Assembly (NCBI RefSeq): GCF_019429625.1
Contig: NZ_JAHXRW010000016.1
Location: 1-64,000, forward strand
Reading direction: 5' to 3'
Length of the DNA stretch: 64,000 bases
Source of the DNA: Celeribacter sp. PS-C1
Lineage (GTDB): Bacteria > Pseudomonadota > Alphaproteobacteria > Rhodobacterales > Rhodobacteraceae
Positions 63,761 through 64,000 of this stretch are shown here, in pieces. The notes under the pieces are model-generated. The model had not been told where the DNA came from. It searched no databases and saw only the letters and a program-made list of their open reading frames with translations. How positions within the stretch are numbered: position 1 is the first letter of the stretch; the number at the start of each line of letters is the position of its first letter. A program made the position numbers and the translations under genes.

Positions 63761-64000
63761 ATGGCGATTGATGAAAATGAATTGGTCAGACAGCTGGACG
63801 ATAGCATTACAACTTCCGCGCGGACAAGTTACGAACTTTTTGCACGGGCCAAATTTCCCACAACTCTTTCAGCTCAATTCGGCGGTCACGGCTATATTGA
63901 TCGAGAGCTACGCTTCCACCACAATGATCGCTGGTACTTCGCTGCCGTACTAAACAAATCTTGGGTACTTTGGTACTTTCGGCGTCCCGCGATTTCTGAC
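63761..64000 (+). CDS. Start of an unrecognised gene (cut by the window edge)
   Basis: CGGAG lies 8 bp before the ATG at 63761 and the frame is open through the last base: 80 codons with no stop. It begins MAIDENELVRQLDDSITT and includes an aromatic stretch (FHHNDRWYFAAVLNKSWVL). The remainder is outside the window. No family recognised. Confidence 0.55.
   Translation, partial: MAIDENELVRQLDDSITTSARTSYELFARAKFPTTLSAQFGGHGYIDRELRFHHNDRWYFAAVLNKSWVLWYFRRPAISD

Overview
The window looks like chromosome from a marine alphaproteobacterium of the Rhodobacteraceae (Roseobacter group). The signs are a choline-O-sulfate/choline/betaine cluster, a ChpT-like phosphotransferase of the CtrA pathway, an IscR with a single cysteine, an Irr-type iron box, ornithine-lipid genes (olsBA), and a long L21 with a helix-hairpin-helix tail. 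Genus cannot be fixed from sequence alone. Core regions are GC-rich; the two ends and the 19.9-34.2 kb region are poorer in GC and carry accessory genes.

Layout. (1) 1-3.6 kb: accessory DNA with two tandem PrtN-like regulators, a 34-residue Gly-rich peptide gene, and a large protein ending in a formylglycine-generating-enzyme-like fold without the catalytic cysteines. (2) 3.6-12.6 kb: flavin reductase, then betA-betB-betC-betI facing away from choX-choW-choV. Together they take up choline, release it from choline sulfate and oxidise it to glycine betaine. A dyad between betI and choX is the likely BetI operator. (3) 12.8-17.4 kb: a polyamine-type ABC importer. (4) 17.4-19.9 kb: carboxymuconolactone-decarboxylase-like gene with its MerR regulator, a MOSC protein and pdxY.

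(5) 19.92-34.17 kb: a 14.2-kb integrative element inserted at the 3' end of tRNA-Arg(CCG), bounded by a 16-bp direct repeat. It carries a P4-type integrase, AlpA-like and ribbon-helix-helix regulators, a primase-helicase beside a candidate origin, a short inverted cargo block, an HK97-type prohead protease, a small-terminase-like DNA-packaging protein and a KAP-family NTPase. No capsid, portal, large terminase or tail gene is present. This is the layout of a phage satellite (PICI-like), and it is the most interesting object in the window.

(6) 34.3-44.2 kb: the suf iron-sulfur cluster operon (iscR, cysteine desulfurase, sufB, six inserted genes, sufC, sufD, a Yip1-like gene, sufS) preceded by an Irr box. 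(7) 44.4-61.4 kb: housekeeping genes, including a duplicated HD-domain protein, M32 carboxypeptidase, heme A synthase, a TrmJ-like methyltransferase, olsBA, chpT-like, proAB, obgE, rpmA/rplU and a DUF2059 protein. (8) 61.55 kb to the end: tRNA-Ser(CGA) followed by low-GC small genes, probably the start of another accessory region. Its first gene is a SpoT/MESH1-like HD hydrolase and its last gene runs off the window.
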